The position numbers were made by a program, and so were the translations under genes. From Emticicia sp. 21SJ11W-3 (lineage in GTDB: Bacteria > Bacteroidota > Bacteroidia > Cytophagales > Spirosomataceae), in contig NZ_CP092074.1 in NCBI RefSeq assembly GCF_024138715.1, positions 1,612,001-1,676,000 of the forward strand: DNA of 64,000 nt, given 5' to 3'. Positions 1-10,259 of the stretch are shown here, one piece after another. The number at the start of each line of letters is the position of its first letter. The first letter of the stretch is position 1. The notes beneath the pieces are model-generated. The model was not told the DNA's origin and did no database searches. It was given only the letters and a program-made list of their open reading frames with translations.

Positions 1-296
1 ACGGCTGTCTGATTATTGTTATATACTCTGATAGAGATGTTCTCAATATCTATTTTAGAGTAAACGCTACCACCATTAAGAACCGAGGCAATATAGGCTT
101 CTTTGTTATCCATCTTGCCGTTCGAATGCACGTAGATCAAATCATCGGCAAAAACTTTGTTGAGAAAACCTGCATCTTTTGAAACCTGTGCGGCAAAGCG
201 CTTTTTCTCAAGGTCTTCGATAATTGATTTAACGTCTTGCCCGATAGATAAATGGCTGATAATCAGAAAAATGCTAAATGCAATTAATTTTTTCAT
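1..296 (-). CDS. Secreted NTF2-like (SnoaL/DUF4440-type) protein, C-terminus cut off
   Basis: The reading frame starts at an ATG at 296 and runs off the left edge, leaving about 98 residues. The N-terminus is a signal peptide (MKKLIAFSIFLIISHLSIGQ), followed by a helical stretch and a segment with VFADDLIYVHSNGKMDNK. That pattern is typical of small NTF2-fold proteins of the DUF4440 type, which form a cone-shaped pocket and often have no assigned reaction. It lies 25 bp downstream of the ExuT-like transporter on the same strand, so it is probably the distal gene of the uronate operon. Family assignment rests on pattern recognition of a fragment. Confidence 0.6.
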   Translation of the reverse strand, partial: MKKLIAFSIFLIISHLSIGQDVKSIIEDLEKKRFAAQVSKDAGFLNKVFADDLIYVHSNGKMDNKEAYIASVLNGGSVYSKIDIENISIRVYNNNQTA

Positions 297-321
297 GGTA
301 AAGTGTATATCGGTTGAATGT

Positions 322-1617
322 TTATAGTTCTACCTTTTTCATTTTGGGTACCAGTACATGCATAATTAACCACGCCAACAGATAGGCTGCGCCGCAAATA
401 CAAAACATTATAAAATATCCGGTTTGTATCTGTCCTATTTTAGTGTAGTACACAAACATGTTTTTCTGTACCAACCATGTAAGTAATATACCTCCCAAGC
501 CACCAAACATACCGCCAATGCCGGTAACCGAGCCGGTAGCTTTTTTAGGGAACATATCTGAAACGGTTGTAAAGATATTGGCGCTCCAGGCCTGGTGTGC
601 AGATGCCGCAATACCAATGACCAATACCGCCAGCCACATATTAATGGCACCTAAATACTGGGCAAATAGCACTGGCAATACTGCAAAGGCATATATTAAC
701 ATACTGGTTTTACGTGCCTTAAAGGCAGGCCAGTTTCTGTTTATAAGGTTCATAGGTAACCAACCGCCAAAGATACTGCCAATACTGCCAATGACATAAA
801 CCAATGCTGACGGCCAGACGATTTCAGTTGATGTAAGGTTATATTGTTTCATCAGGAAATCAGGTAGCCAGAAAAGATAAAACCACCACACGGGGTCAGT
901 GAGAAACTTGCCAATGGCAAAAGCCCAGGTTTGTGGAAATTTTAGCAGAGTAGACCAGGGTACTCGTTCTTCAGACACAGGTTCTGATTTATCTGAATTG
1001 ATATATTCAAATTCCGCTGCTGATAAACGCTTCTGTCTTTGGGGTACCTCGTAGTAGATAAACCATAAAATAAGCCAGATGAAGCCTATAAGGCCCGTAA
1101 GAATAAACGCCCATTGCCAGCCCCAGTTTTGGGCAATTAAAGGTACCGAAAGCGGCACAATAATAGCCCCGATGTTAGTGCCTGAGTTAAAAAAACCTGT
1201 GGCCAAAGCTCTTTCTTTTTGAGGAAACCACTCAGCAACCGATTTAATAGCAGCCGGGAAGTTGCCAGCCTCTGTAACGCCAAGAAAAACACGGGCGATA
1301 ATAAAGCCCATTGTGCCGGTACAAAAAGCATGCGCTACCGCTGCCACGCTCCATAAACCTGTGGCAATGGCATAGCCGATTTTTGTGCCGAATTTATCAA
1401 TGAAGCCTCCGGCAAAGAACATCCCGAAAGCATAGGCTAATTTGAAAGCGATTTCAATATTAGAATAGTCAATTACTTCTTGTTCGGGCGTCCAGTTAAA
1501 AGCATCTGCCAGATAGGGCTTCAGGTAGCTGATAACGTTCCGGTCGAGATAATTAATTGTCGTGGCAAGAAAAAGAAGACTACAGATAGTCCAACGATAC
1601 TTTCCGATTTTTTCCAT
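322..1617 (-). CDS. MFS transporter, hexuronate (ExuT-like) family
   Basis: This 431-residue protein has the layout of a 12-helix major facilitator of the anion:cation symporter family, to which the hexuronate transporter ExuT belongs. The N-terminus reads TINYLDRNVISYLKP, the signature first-helix segment of this family, and a FIARVFLGVTEAGNFPAAIK segment matches its fourth helix and following loop. In context (uxaC and a GH106-like enzyme directly upstream, kdgF further up) it most likely brings monomeric or small oligomeric uronates across the inner membrane. It is separated from the GH106-like gene by 59 bp that contain a short hairpin. Substrate is inferred from neighbours; other ACS-family substrates such as galactonate are possible. 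Confidence 0.85.
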   Translation of the reverse strand: MEKIGKYRWTICSLLFLATTINYLDRNVISYLKPYLADAFNWTPEQEVIDYSNIEIAFKLAYAFGMFFAGGFIDKFGTKIGYAIATGLWSVAAVAHAFCTGTMGFIIARVFLGVTEAGNFPAAIKSVAEWFPQKERALATGFFNSGTNIGAIIVPLSVPLIAQNWGWQWAFILTGLIGFIWLILWFIYYEVPQRQKRLSAAEFEYINSDKSEPVSEERVPWSTLLKFPQTWAFAIGKFLTDPVWWFYLFWLPDFLMKQYNLTSTEIVWPSALVYVIGSIGSIFGGWLPMNLINRNWPAFKARKTSMLIYAFAVLPVLFAQYLGAINMWLAVLVIGIAASAHQAWSANIFTTVSDMFPKKATGSVTGIGGMFGGLGGILLTWLVQKNMFVYYTKIGQIQTGYFIMFCICGAAYLLAWLIMHVLVPKMKKVEL

Positions 1618-1647
1618 AGATAAAGGGTTGAATTTTTTTAGGTTAAC

Positions 1648-1666
1648 GAAAGAGGTACTCTCTTTC
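1648..1666 (-). repeat. Intercistronic hairpin
   Basis: GAAAGAG and CTCTTTC form a perfect 7-bp inverted repeat around a 5-nt loop, in the 59-bp gap between the GH106-like gene and the ExuT-like transporter. No T-run follows on the minus strand, so it does not look like a full intrinsic terminator. It could be an mRNA-stabilising or processing hairpin. Confidence 0.4.
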
Positions 1667-1676
1667 TGTGATGGAT

Positions 1677-4208
1677 TTATTGTTCAGAAATAAGCCTTAT
1701 GGGGCCAAGTAATCCTGAGGCAACAGGCTTCCATTCGGCAGCGTTAAAGGGTTGATATTTAATGTCTACCATATTGGTATCATAAAATTTCTTCCAATTT
1801 ACTCCTGTTTTATCTAAATACCTAATCCGGTTGGCTGATAAATTGGTAACTTCTATTTCCAGTTTATTGGTTGTACTCAGATTATCGGCCGCAACCGGAA
1901 TCCTGAATGGTAATGACCAGTATTTGCCCAGGTCTTTACCATTGAGTTTTACGGAGGCCATTTCGCGTACGTCGCCTAAATCGAGCCAGCTGTTTTTAAT
2001 TTCTGATTTGTCGAGGCTGAAAGTTAACTGGTAACGTGCGGTTCCGCTGAAGTACTGAGCGGTTGAGTCGCTCAGATTTACCCACGACTGCAAAGTGTCT
2101 GTCTGAAATGAATTAGGAATAAACGGCTGCCCTTTTATAAAATCTACTTTCCACCTGCCTTTTAAGAGTATCGTTTTTCCTGGCTTTTTCATCTCAAAGG
2201 CTTTTTCATTGGCAGGTTTGTGGTTCAATACCTCAATGAATATACTTTGGCCGCCATAAAGCGTAATTGGTATTTCTAAAAGATCAGAAGCAATTCTTTT
2301 AAAACTAACCAGCCCGCTTTTCTGATGTAGCGCATCGTAGATTCTTACAGCCCTGCCGGAAGCGGCTAACTGAATCATTCCTTGCCTGAATTGATTGCCC
2401 AGATTACTTACAAAGTACAAGGTTCCGTAGGCGTTTTTCTTGCGGATAAATGATAGCCCTGCTTCTGAAAGATTTTCTTTTCTGATTTTAGCCGTTTGCA
2501 GGCTTGAAACAATATCTAAACTAACTGAATGGCTGAATGAAGGTAACAGTTGCTCAAATAGCTTCTGGTGCTTATCCCAATTTTTAAAACCTGTAGCCGT
2601 GGTTGGCAAATGGTCAATGAAAAACACTGGTATGCCCGCCTTTTTGCATTTTTCAAGATAGGCCAGCGTTGCCACAGGTATATACTGCACCGGTGGCACA
2701 ACAATAGCTTTATAAGCGTGCTTGCCTTGCGTAACTAATTGCTTGTTGTTTATCTGAGAGCTTTTCAGTTGTAAATCAGAGATGAAATCAAAGCTGTAAC
2801 CATTAGCCATAAGTGTTTTGCAGGCATCGCCAAAAGCAGATTTAAGCATACCGTCTTTCATAATGGCGTGTACATCAATGGCATGGGTTTTGGCTTTGTT
2901 ACCTACCGACTGCCACAGGTCATAAATCGGAAAGTACATCAGAATATCATTGTCGGGCTTGCTGTTTTGCAATTTTTCCTGGCAGCGGGCAATGTAATTA
3001 TTCAACTCGGGGAGGTAATCCCAGAAATGACTTTGCTGATTGAAATTGGTAGAAGCATAAAATAACCAGCCCGGGAAGGGCGCGTTGGGTGGTGAGTAAG
3101 GTACACCATGATAAAATATGTGATTAACCCCACCAATGAACGACTCATCTATGATGGGTTTTACTTGCGATAAAGATACCTTGAAATGGTTACCCAGCCA
3201 TGTTGCGGTCTCTGAACTCACCAGTTTTTTGCCCGTTACATGCGCCACAGAAGATGCCAGTTTCAGCACCAGTGCATCTGGTACACCAAAACGTTTTTCT
3301 TCGTAGTCGGGGTCTATTCTTGAAAGTGGAATATCATAAGGTTTACTGCCGAAGAATTCTGATTCAGGAATATCAGCAAGGGCATAGAGGTCAAGAATAT
3401 TGGCGGGCGAGCCATGGGCTTCATTACGGGTTAGTTTCCCTTGTTTTTTCGACCAGCTTGTCCAGGTTTTGGTGAAATCGTCACGCAGAATATCCGAAAG
3501 GGTTTCGTTGTAGTCGCCCCATATCAGTTTTTCGCGTGGGCTCTCTGCTTTTTCTTTAGCCAATACGTCCAGGTGTTGTTGCAAATCATAGCCTCTCAAC
3601 TCCTTGAATCGCTGAAAGAAATTGGCAGTCCAGTTAGCGCCGTAAACCTCGTAAGAATCGTTATAAAACGCACGGACAGGATACTTCTTTTGTCTGAAAG
3701 CATCCTGAAATGTTTGCAGATAACGCTCTAAGGCTGCTTTATTGAATGGGTCAAGTACCAGCCCTTCTCCACCCGGGGCAGCTCGCTTTACTTTCTGATT
3801 AGTAGGAGCAAAGGTAAGCATATATTGGCCGTTGTGCTCTGTTACCCTGAACGCCTGAGCGGCATCTGCCGTAGAAACGCTTTTGCCACCAAACGGCCAG
3901 CCTGTACCAAGTGTAAGGTCAATACCCAGATTATTTTTTTTAGCTTCCTTTAGCGTGAAATCAAGCATTTCCAGCCATTCTTCTGATAAAAACGGCAGAA
4001 ATTTGTTTTCTTCGCCCTTTACGCCATAAATGGGTATGATGTGCATACCGCCGAAACCCGCCCGGGCATATTCTTTCAGATTCTGACTGATGCCGTCTTT
4101 GGTAACGGCGCTGCCCATCCACCACCAGTAAGCCCAGGGCTTGGTGGTAGATACCTGCGCCGATACCTGAGAGATTATCAGTAGTAAAAGAATAACAAAG
4201 CGTTTCAT
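1677..4208 (-). CDS. GH106-like glycoside hydrolase (putative alpha-L-rhamnosidase)
   Basis: The 843-residue protein has a signal peptide ending near VSAQ (residues 15-18). Immediately after it comes KPWAYWWWMGSAVTKDGI and then GFGGMHIIPIYG, which fit the start of the GH106 catalytic domain (P-x-WW-x-M, then G-x-GG). The last 180 residues form a GH2-like beta-sandwich (VKLNGKDLGKYWSLPFRIPV), common at the end of such enzymes. GH106 enzymes remove terminal alpha-L-rhamnose, for example from rhamnogalacturonan or rhamnose-capped glucuronate side chains. The gene follows uxaC by 11 bp and is therefore in the same operon. The family is fairly secure, but the exact linkage cannot be read from sequence. 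Confidence 0.75.
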   Translation of the reverse strand: MKRFVILLLLIISQVSAQVSTTKPWAYWWWMGSAVTKDGISQNLKEYARAGFGGMHIIPIYGVKGEENKFLPFLSEEWLEMLDFTLKEAKKNNLGIDLTLGTGWPFGGKSVSTADAAQAFRVTEHNGQYMLTFAPTNQKVKRAAPGGEGLVLDPFNKAALERYLQTFQDAFRQKKYPVRAFYNDSYEVYGANWTANFFQRFKELRGYDLQQHLDVLAKEKAESPREKLIWGDYNETLSDILRDDFTKTWTSWSKKQGKLTRNEAHGSPANILDLYALADIPESEFFGSKPYDIPLSRIDPDYEEKRFGVPDALVLKLASSVAHVTGKKLVSSETATWLGNHFKVSLSQVKPIIDESFIGGVNHIFYHGVPYSPPNAPFPGWLFYASTNFNQQSHFWDYLPELNNYIARCQEKLQNSKPDNDILMYFPIYDLWQSVGNKAKTHAIDVHAIMKDGMLKSAFGDACKTLMANGYSFDFISDLQLKSSQINNKQLVTQGKHAYKAIVVPPVQYIPVATLAYLEKCKKAGIPVFFIDHLPTTATGFKNWDKHQKLFEQLLPSFSHSVSLDIVSSLQTAKIRKENLSEAGLSFIRKKNAYGTLYFVSNLGNQFRQGMIQLAASGRAVRIYDALHQKSGLVSFKRIASDLLEIPITLYGGQSIFIEVLNHKPANEKAFEMKKPGKTILLKGRWKVDFIKGQPFIPNSFQTDTLQSWVNLSDSTAQYFSGTARYQLTFSLDKSEIKNSWLDLGDVREMASVKLNGKDLGKYWSLPFRIPVAADNLSTTNKLEIEVTNLSANRIRYLDKTGVNWKKFYDTNMVDIKYQPFNAAEWKPVASGLLGPIRLISEQ

Positions 4209-4219
4209 GCGGGCTCTTT

Positions 4220-5620
4220 TTACCAGCCAAAATAGTTTTTGGCGTTATTGTAGCAAATGTTTTGCACAGTTTCACCAACCCAGGCTATGTCGTTTGGTAA
4301 TTCGCCGTTTTCGATATCATTGCCATAAATATTGCATAGAATACGACGGAAATACTCATGGCGGGGGAATGAAAGGAAACTGCGTGAGTCTGTCAGCATA
4401 CCTACAAAGCGGCTCAATAAGCCCATATTCGACAGTGCATTGATTTGTTTTTCCATGCCGTCTTTCTGGTCTAGAAACCACCAGCCTGAACCAAACTGCA
4501 CTTTACCTGCCATTGAGCCATCATTAAAATTGCCCACCATTGTGGCTATCAGTTCATTATCAGCAGGGTTGAGGTTATAGATTATGGTTTTGGCCAGTTG
4601 ATCGTATTCATCCAGCTTGCCCAAAAACTTAGACAAAGCTGCCGCCTGCGACCAGTCTCCGATAGAATCCCAACCAGTATCTGGGCCCAGTACACGCATA
4701 GCACGTTTGTTGTTGTTACGCAAAGCGCCCAGGTGGAACTGCTGTGTCCAGCCCAATTCGGCATACATTTTACCTAATTCGTGCAGAATAGCCGATTTGA
4801 ATACAACTGCTTCGGTTTCTGAAAGTGTTTTGCCTGCTATGGCATTTTTAAAGGCGCTGTCTGCGGTTTCAGGGGTGAAGTCGGCGGCATAAATTTGTTC
4901 CAGGCCGTGGTCTGAAATTTGCCCGCCCTGCAACGCAAAGAAATCGGCACGCTGGCGAAGCGCCTTTAGTAAATCTTCAAATGACAGTATGTCAAAATTG
5001 ACAATAGCACCCAGTTTCTGAATATAGGTCGCGAAATTCGGGTTATCAATCAAAATAAATTTATCCGGTCTGAAGGCCGGAAGCATTTTAACTTCAAAAT
5101 CACCGGCATCTCTTAATTGCTTATGGTATTCTAATGTATCAAGTGGGTCGTCGGTTGTACAAACCACTTTTACATTCATTTTACGTAGCAGATTTCTCAC
5201 CGAAAACTCTGGCGAACTGATTTTCTCAGAAGCAATATCATAAATCTTCTTTGCTGTCTGAGGATTTAATACATCCTGAATACCAAAGTACCGCTGAAGC
5301 TCAAGGTGTGTCCAGTGATACAGCGGATTACGCATGGTATAAGGCACGGTTTCTGCCCATTTTTCAAACTTTTCGTAGTCAGACGCATCCCCGGTACAAT
5401 ATTTTTCATTAATACCATTGGTGCGCATGGCGCGCCACTTATAGTGGTCGCCATAAAGCCATATTTCGGTTATGTTGTTAAACACTTTATCGGCCACAAT
5501 CTGGTCTGGTGGTAAGTGATTGTGGTAATCAATGATGGGCATATTTTTCGCAAACTCGTGGTAAAGCGTGCGGGCGGTTTTGGTTTGCAACAAAAAATCT
5601 TCGTCTAAAAACGGTTTCAT
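4220..5620 (-). CDS. uxaC: Glucuronate/galacturonate isomerase
   Basis: UxaC interconverts D-glucuronate with fructuronate and D-galacturonate with tagaturonate, the first cytoplasmic step for saturated uronates. The 466-residue length is that of the family, and the N-terminal metal-site segment IIDYHNHLPP is present near residue 30. Other family blocks are visible, such as QFHLGALRNNN and the C-terminal SFLSFPRHEYFRRILC. The ATG at 5620 was chosen because the protein then begins MKPFLDEDFLLQ, typical for UxaC; a further 12 in-frame codons upstream look untranslated. No uxaB, uxuA or uxuB lies in the window, so the reductase and dehydratase steps must be encoded elsewhere. Confidence 0.95.
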   Translation of the reverse strand: MKPFLDEDFLLQTKTARTLYHEFAKNMPIIDYHNHLPPDQIVADKVFNNITEIWLYGDHYKWRAMRTNGINEKYCTGDASDYEKFEKWAETVPYTMRNPLYHWTHLELQRYFGIQDVLNPQTAKKIYDIASEKISSPEFSVRNLLRKMNVKVVCTTDDPLDTLEYHKQLRDAGDFEVKMLPAFRPDKFILIDNPNFATYIQKLGAIVNFDILSFEDLLKALRQRADFFALQGGQISDHGLEQIYAADFTPETADSAFKNAIAGKTLSETEAVVFKSAILHELGKMYAELGWTQQFHLGALRNNNKRAMRVLGPDTGWDSIGDWSQAAALSKFLGKLDEYDQLAKTIIYNLNPADNELIATMVGNFNDGSMAGKVQFGSGWWFLDQKDGMEKQINALSNMGLLSRFVGMLTDSRSFLSFPRHEYFRRILCNIYGNDIENGELPNDIAWVGETVQNICYNNAKNYFGW

Positions 5621-5708
5621 GCTTCTCAAAGTCTTAAGATTTAGAAATTGACACAAGGATACTCAGCCTGGAGGTTGTGTCGCTATAAGTTTTTCAATTA
5701 TGATGCAG

Positions 5709-5716
5709 CAAAACTA
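5709..5716 (-). promoter_or_regulatory. Candidate -7 element upstream of uxaC
   Basis: The minus strand reads TAGTTTTG, an exact match to the Bacteroidota -7 consensus TAnnTTTG, about 90 bp upstream of the uxaC ATG in a 287-bp gap. No convincing -33 TTG was found at the usual spacing, so this is only a candidate. It would let uxaC, the GH106-like gene and the transporter be transcribed separately from the kdgF-GH105 block. The rest of the gap (5717-5907) is AT-rich and shows no copy of the LacI-type operator. Confidence 0.35.
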
Positions 5717-5907
5717 TTTAGTTTTAACTAATTTATTCTGCCCTAATTTTTCTTTTTTTAATACTATTTTGACAAGTGACTAATGCCCGTGTGTCAATAT
5801 TGTTCGATATTAGTTAACTTACCAACTAAAGTAGGCCTCTATTCAAACATCGGTCTGAATTAGTTTTATATACCCGATAGGGGGGGTGTAATAGAATATA
5901 CGAATCA

Positions 5908-7824
5908 TTATTGCTTTTTTATTGTTTGCTGCAACAACCATATGGCTAAATCTTTGGCAGCGTTAAAATTCTGATAAACAAGCGGTATCCGGCGGCCATC
6001 AGTGTATTCGTTGTACAGCCAGGGGTCGCCCACTGCAAAAACGGTTCCTTTACCTACTTTGGCTGTTGCAATGATTACTTCACCTTTATCTGTCAGTACA
6101 GATCTGGCAGGGGTACTCAAAGCCAATGGCGATAATTCTTTAATATAAACCGCCTGAGTGCTTTTAAAAACCGGATTCCCCGCTGGTATGTCTAAACGGC
6201 CTTGTTCCCATTGCGTCCCTTGCACCATGTTGATGTTTTTGGTTAAAAACTGAATGCCAAATTCTTTGGCCAGGAGGTTGAAGTTTTTATGCTCGCAATT
6301 AGATGTATCATTAGCCATCATTACCAAAACACCGCCATTTTTAACCCAGTTACTTATCTGTTTAATATCATCTGCCTGAATAAAAGCAGGCTTTGCTGTT
6401 TCCTTTTTTGTGTCTGGGTCAACTATAATGTAAACACTTACGTCTTTCAGGTTTGCAGCCGTAGGCGCTTGTTTAATTGTGGTTGTTCTGGCTCCTAATT
6501 CGTTAAAGATATTACCCCAGAGCCAGAAGCCAGAGTGCATGCGGTCGTCCCAGGTGTAATGAAAATTCTCCTGATTACCATTCAGGTCTTTTCTGAATTC
6601 ATTATTGAAATGCCCGTCTACAGCCACTACTTTGCCTTTGCCCAAAGTGTTTTCGTTGGCAATTTCCATTTCAACGCTGGCAAAGATAAACGGGCCGACG
6701 CCTTTCAAATCGTTCTTGCGGATAGGTTCGCTCAGATAGTATTCGTACGAACCATCACGATACGGGTTGCCACCCAGGCCACCTACACTTACGGTTTTGT
6801 TCAGACTGATTGTCCCGTCTTTTTCTTTCTCAACAAATTCTTTCAGTATACCGGCGTAGCCTTTTCTGGCGGCTGACAGATACCGGGCATCCAGATACCC
6901 CTGACGAACCCCTTTTGCCAAAGCATACACAAACATACAAGATGCAGATGCTTCAAAGTAATTACCTTTACGATTGCCCTGAGTGGTCATCTGATACCAG
7001 ACACCGGACTGAGCATTTTGATATTTTACCAGGGCAGGCGCCAGGCGTTGCAGGTATTTGATAAGATTCGCTTTTTCAGGGTGATTTTCCGGGAAGTAAT
7101 CCAGAACATCAACCAATGCCATTGCATACCAGCCAATGGCACGGCTCCAGAAATGCGGCGAAAGCCCTGTTTTTTTATCTGCCCATTTCTGCTCACGGCT
7201 TTCGTCGTAGCCATGATACACCAGGCCGGTCTGTTCATCTACTGCATATTTTTCAATCAGGGCAAACTGTCTGGCAATGTCATCAAAATGCTCAGGCTTG
7301 TTGAATAGCCTGCTGTATTCGGCCGCAAAAGGCTCGCACATAAAAAGGCCGTCAAGCCACATCTGGTAGGGGTACCTTTGCTTGTGCCAGTAGCCACCCT
7401 CTTTGGTTTTGGGCTGGTTCTCTATCTGCATCCAAAGTAAATGGGCGGCTTTGATGTATTTCTCTTTATCAGGCTGTGTTTGTTGCGCCAGCATCAACAG
7501 CGCTCTTCCGGTAGGAATATTGTCCAGATTAAAATCATTATAAGCGTAAGTTCTGATGCTGCCGTCTTTCTGCACGTAGCGGTCAATATCTTTTCTGATG
7601 TACTCAAAATATTTTCCGTCTCCTGTTCTGTACCAGACCTTTTCCAATGCCTTTAGTACAAGTCCCTGCTCGTAATCCCATGCGGCCGGTTTATTAGGTT
7701 TTACGGTAATTGAGTCTTTGTGCCAGGTCATGAACGACTCAGCCATTTGAACCGAATAGGGTTTTTGTGCGAAACTGCCAATGCAGCCGAACAGAAAAAT
7801 AACAATCAGTTTTTTAGCAATCAT
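5908..7824 (-). CDS. GH105 unsaturated rhamnogalacturonyl/glucuronyl hydrolase fused to a DUF4350-like domain
   Basis: A signal peptide (residues 1-20, ending FAQ) is followed by an alpha/alpha-barrel hydrolase of the YteR/YesR type to about residue 395. The two acidic positions expected in this family are visible: D101 in NLDNIPTGRALL and D158 in YPYQMWLDGLFM. GH105 enzymes hydrate the 4,5-double bond of unsaturated uronic acids at the non-reducing end of lyase products, releasing them. From about residue 405 a second domain (YIIVDP, GGVLVMMANDTSN, GTVFAVGDPWLYNEY) resembles the DUF4350 / amidotransferase-like fold and probably has no catalytic role in uronate removal. Total length 638 versus about 370-400 for single-domain GH105. 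It sits 26 bp after GH95. Confidence 0.88.
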   Translation of the reverse strand: MIAKKLIVIFLFGCIGSFAQKPYSVQMAESFMTWHKDSITVKPNKPAAWDYEQGLVLKALEKVWYRTGDGKYFEYIRKDIDRYVQKDGSIRTYAYNDFNLDNIPTGRALLMLAQQTQPDKEKYIKAAHLLWMQIENQPKTKEGGYWHKQRYPYQMWLDGLFMCEPFAAEYSRLFNKPEHFDDIARQFALIEKYAVDEQTGLVYHGYDESREQKWADKKTGLSPHFWSRAIGWYAMALVDVLDYFPENHPEKANLIKYLQRLAPALVKYQNAQSGVWYQMTTQGNRKGNYFEASASCMFVYALAKGVRQGYLDARYLSAARKGYAGILKEFVEKEKDGTISLNKTVSVGGLGGNPYRDGSYEYYLSEPIRKNDLKGVGPFIFASVEMEIANENTLGKGKVVAVDGHFNNEFRKDLNGNQENFHYTWDDRMHSGFWLWGNIFNELGARTTTIKQAPTAANLKDVSVYIIVDPDTKKETAKPAFIQADDIKQISNWVKNGGVLVMMANDTSNCEHKNFNLLAKEFGIQFLTKNINMVQGTQWEQGRLDIPAGNPVFKSTQAVYIKELSPLALSTPARSVLTDKGEVIIATAKVGKGTVFAVGDPWLYNEYTDGRRIPLVYQNFNAAKDLAIWLLQQTIKKQ

Positions 7825-7850
7825 AATGAAATATTTAATAAGGATAAATA

Positions 7851-10241
7851 TTACAACACCACATTCAGTTTTTGTCCTGCTTTCAGGTTGATTTTTTTAG
7901 ATTTGCTACCACTTACCAGAGTGGTTTGCCCGCCTTTTTTAGAATAAACCGTGATAGACTTTACGGTTTTATTTGCCCAGGTCATGGTTATTTCAAAACC
8001 GCCTCTGGCGCATAAACCCTTAACAGAACCATTGCTCCAATCGTCTGGCAGGGCAGGTAGCAAGCGAATCAGGTTTTCATCAGACTGCACCAGCATTTCT
8101 GCAACGGCCGCTGCCCCGCCAAAGTTGCCATCAATCTGGAATGGCGGGTGGGCGTCAAACAGGTTAGGGTAAGTACCGCCACCACGTGCATATTTGGTCT
8201 TTACACCGTCGGGTTCCACATAATGCAATAACTCACGATACATTTTGTAGGCGTGGTTTCCGTCCCATAGCCTTGCCCAAAGGTTTATTCTCCAGCCTTT
8301 TGACCAACCCGTTGTTTCATCGCCTTTTATTTCCAGCGTTTTACGACAGGCTTCAGCCAGAGAAGGTGTTTTTTCAGGTGTGATATGATTACCCGGGAAC
8401 AAGCCAAAAAGATGCGATTGATGGCGGTGTTTAGGGTCTTCGTCTTCCCAGTCATAATACCACTCCTGCAAATTACCTTTTTTGCCTATCTGATACGGGT
8501 ATAGTTTGGCCAGTGCCTGTTCCAGCCTGGTTCTGAACTCAACATCGGTGTTCAATATTTTTGATGCCTTGATGGTTTGCTCAAAGCACTCGCGAATCAT
8601 GGCCAGGTCGGCTGTGGCGCCATAAAGGGTAGCGCCATGATAACCAGTTGATGTAATATATTTGTTTTCGGGCGATGTAGACGGTGAGGTAACCAGATTC
8701 CCGTTTTTATCCGGCACCAGCCATTCCTGACAAAACTGCGCTGCGCCACGCATAATGCCGTAGGCCTCGTTTTTCAGGAAACTGATGTCTTTCGTAAAAA
8801 TGTAGTGTTCCCAAAGGTGGGTACTCAGCCAGGTACCACCCATGGTCCAGTTAGCCCATACGGGGTCGCCATTACCAAAATCACCTACGGGGTTACTCAT
8901 AGCCCAGATATCGGAGTTGTGGGCTACTGTCCAGCCATTCACGCCATAAAAAGTTCTGGCCGTAATTTTTCCGGTTTCTGAGGCGTTTCTGATAAACCCG
9001 AGTAAGGGCTTGTGCATTTCTGAAAGGTTGGTGTTTTCTGCCAGCCAGTAGTTTTCTTCGGCATTGATATTGGTCGTATAGTTACTGCTCCAGGGTGGTC
9101 TCATATAGGGGTTCCAGATACCTTGCAGGTTGGCAGGAACACCATTGGTACGCGAGCTGCTGATAAGCAGGTATCGGCCATATTGAAAATACAGTACTTC
9201 CAGCACTTTATCTTCTTTACCTTCGGCGTAACGTCTGAGCCTTTCGTCAGTTGGTAAAACCGGAGCCTGACTAGCGCCGATGTTCAGGCTTACTCTATTA
9301 AAAAATGTTTGGTAATCTTTAATATGCGCCTGCTTTAGCTGTAAAAAGGGTTTGGCAAATGCTTTGTTCAGATTAGCTGCCGCAATGGCTTTGTTATCAA
9401 GACCCTCGGTTGCAGGGTTTTTGTCGAACCCATTAAAACTGGTGGCTATTGATACAAATATCAAGGCCTCTGTTCCATTCTTAATGCCGATAGTGCTGTC
9501 GGTGGCCAATACACTGCCACCTGTATTTTTGATTTTAGCAAGGGTTGTAAATCTGGTGCCTTTTGATTCATCAAATACAACTGCATTCGGCGAATTGACA
9601 TAGTTAGGCAAGGCCTTTACCGGGGCGTAGCCATTAACTGATAACAGATTACCATTGGCCGTAACTTTGTTTTTAAGCAGGCTGTTAAACTTTACATCAA
9701 AACTCAATGCCCCTGCCTTGCTGCTGGTCAGCTTAATAATCATAATCTGGTCGGGGTGCGACACAAAGTATTCACGGGTGTATTTGACCCCATCAATTTC
9801 GTAAGTAGTTTTTGAAACCGCCTCGCCTATATTCAGTTCGCGATAGTAGTTCTGCGCTTTATCTTCATTGGCAAAGTTGATATACAGCGTGCCCAGCGGC
9901 GCAAATGACTCGGAGTATTTTCCCTGAATTTTGCGATACAACTGGTCGGCTAGTTTATAGTCTTCTTTTTGGAGAGCCTCTCTTATAGCCGGAATATGCT
10001 TGTAAGCCTCCGGATTCATGTTAGGATTTACAGGCTCACCAGACCACAATGTGGCATCGTTCAGATAGATTTTGTCTGATTGAACGCCACCGAAAACAGT
10101 AGCGCCTAATTTGCCATTACCCAGTACCAGGCTTTCTTCAAAGTATTGCGCCGGCTTTTTATACCAGAGCGTTTTATCTGGTTGTGCGTAACCGGCAAGC
10201 GAGATAGTAAAAAGCAGAAGTAATAATTTGGTTTTTTTCAT
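7851..10241 (-). CDS. GH95 alpha-L-fucosidase / alpha-L-galactosidase
   Basis: The 796-residue length, a signal peptide ending YAQ, and an N-terminal beta-sandwich domain ([21 protein letters not shown]) define GH95. Catalytic-region signatures are present: [10 protein letters not shown] near residue 390, [14 protein letters not shown] near residue 607 and [14 protein letters not shown] near residue 703. GH95 enzymes are inverting and cleave alpha-1,2-L-fucose or alpha-L-galactose, both found on plant pectin side chains and xyloglucan and on some algal and bacterial glycans. The gene lies between the lipoprotein (18 bp) and GH105 (26 bp), clearly within the operon. Which of the two sugars is removed cannot be told here. 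Confidence 0.9.
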   Translation of the reverse strand: MKKTKLLLLLFTISLAGYAQPDKTLWYKKPAQYFEESLVLGNGKLGATVFGGVQSDKIYLNDATLWSGEPVNPNMNPEAYKHIPAIREALQKEDYKLADQLYRKIQGKYSESFAPLGTLYINFANEDKAQNYYRELNIGEAVSKTTYEIDGVKYTREYFVSHPDQIMIIKLTSSKAGALSFDVKFNSLLKNKVTANGNLLSVNGYAPVKALPNYVNSPNAVVFDESKGTRFTTLAKIKNTGGSVLATDSTIGIKNGTEALIFVSIATSFNGFDKNPATEGLDNKAIAAANLNKAFAKPFLQLKQAHIKDYQTFFNRVSLNIGASQAPVLPTDERLRRYAEGKEDKVLEVLYFQYGRYLLISSSRTNGVPANLQGIWNPYMRPPWSSNYTTNINAEENYWLAENTNLSEMHKPLLGFIRNASETGKITARTFYGVNGWTVAHNSDIWAMSNPVGDFGNGDPVWANWTMGGTWLSTHLWEHYIFTKDISFLKNEAYGIMRGAAQFCQEWLVPDKNGNLVTSPSTSPENKYITSTGYHGATLYGATADLAMIRECFEQTIKASKILNTDVEFRTRLEQALAKLYPYQIGKKGNLQEWYYDWEDEDPKHRHQSHLFGLFPGNHITPEKTPSLAEACRKTLEIKGDETTGWSKGWRINLWARLWDGNHAYKMYRELLHYVEPDGVKTKYARGGGTYPNLFDAHPPFQIDGNFGGAAAVAEMLVQSDENLIRLLPALPDDWSNGSVKGLCARGGFEITMTWANKTVKSITVYSKKGGQTTLVSGSKSKKINLKAGQKLNVVL

Positions 10242-10259
10242 GAGTGGATAATTATAGAT

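Noticed and set aside
5621-5907. A further copy of the LacI-type operator upstream of uxaC
   Set aside because: No AACGTT pair occurs in the gap, so no site could be supported.
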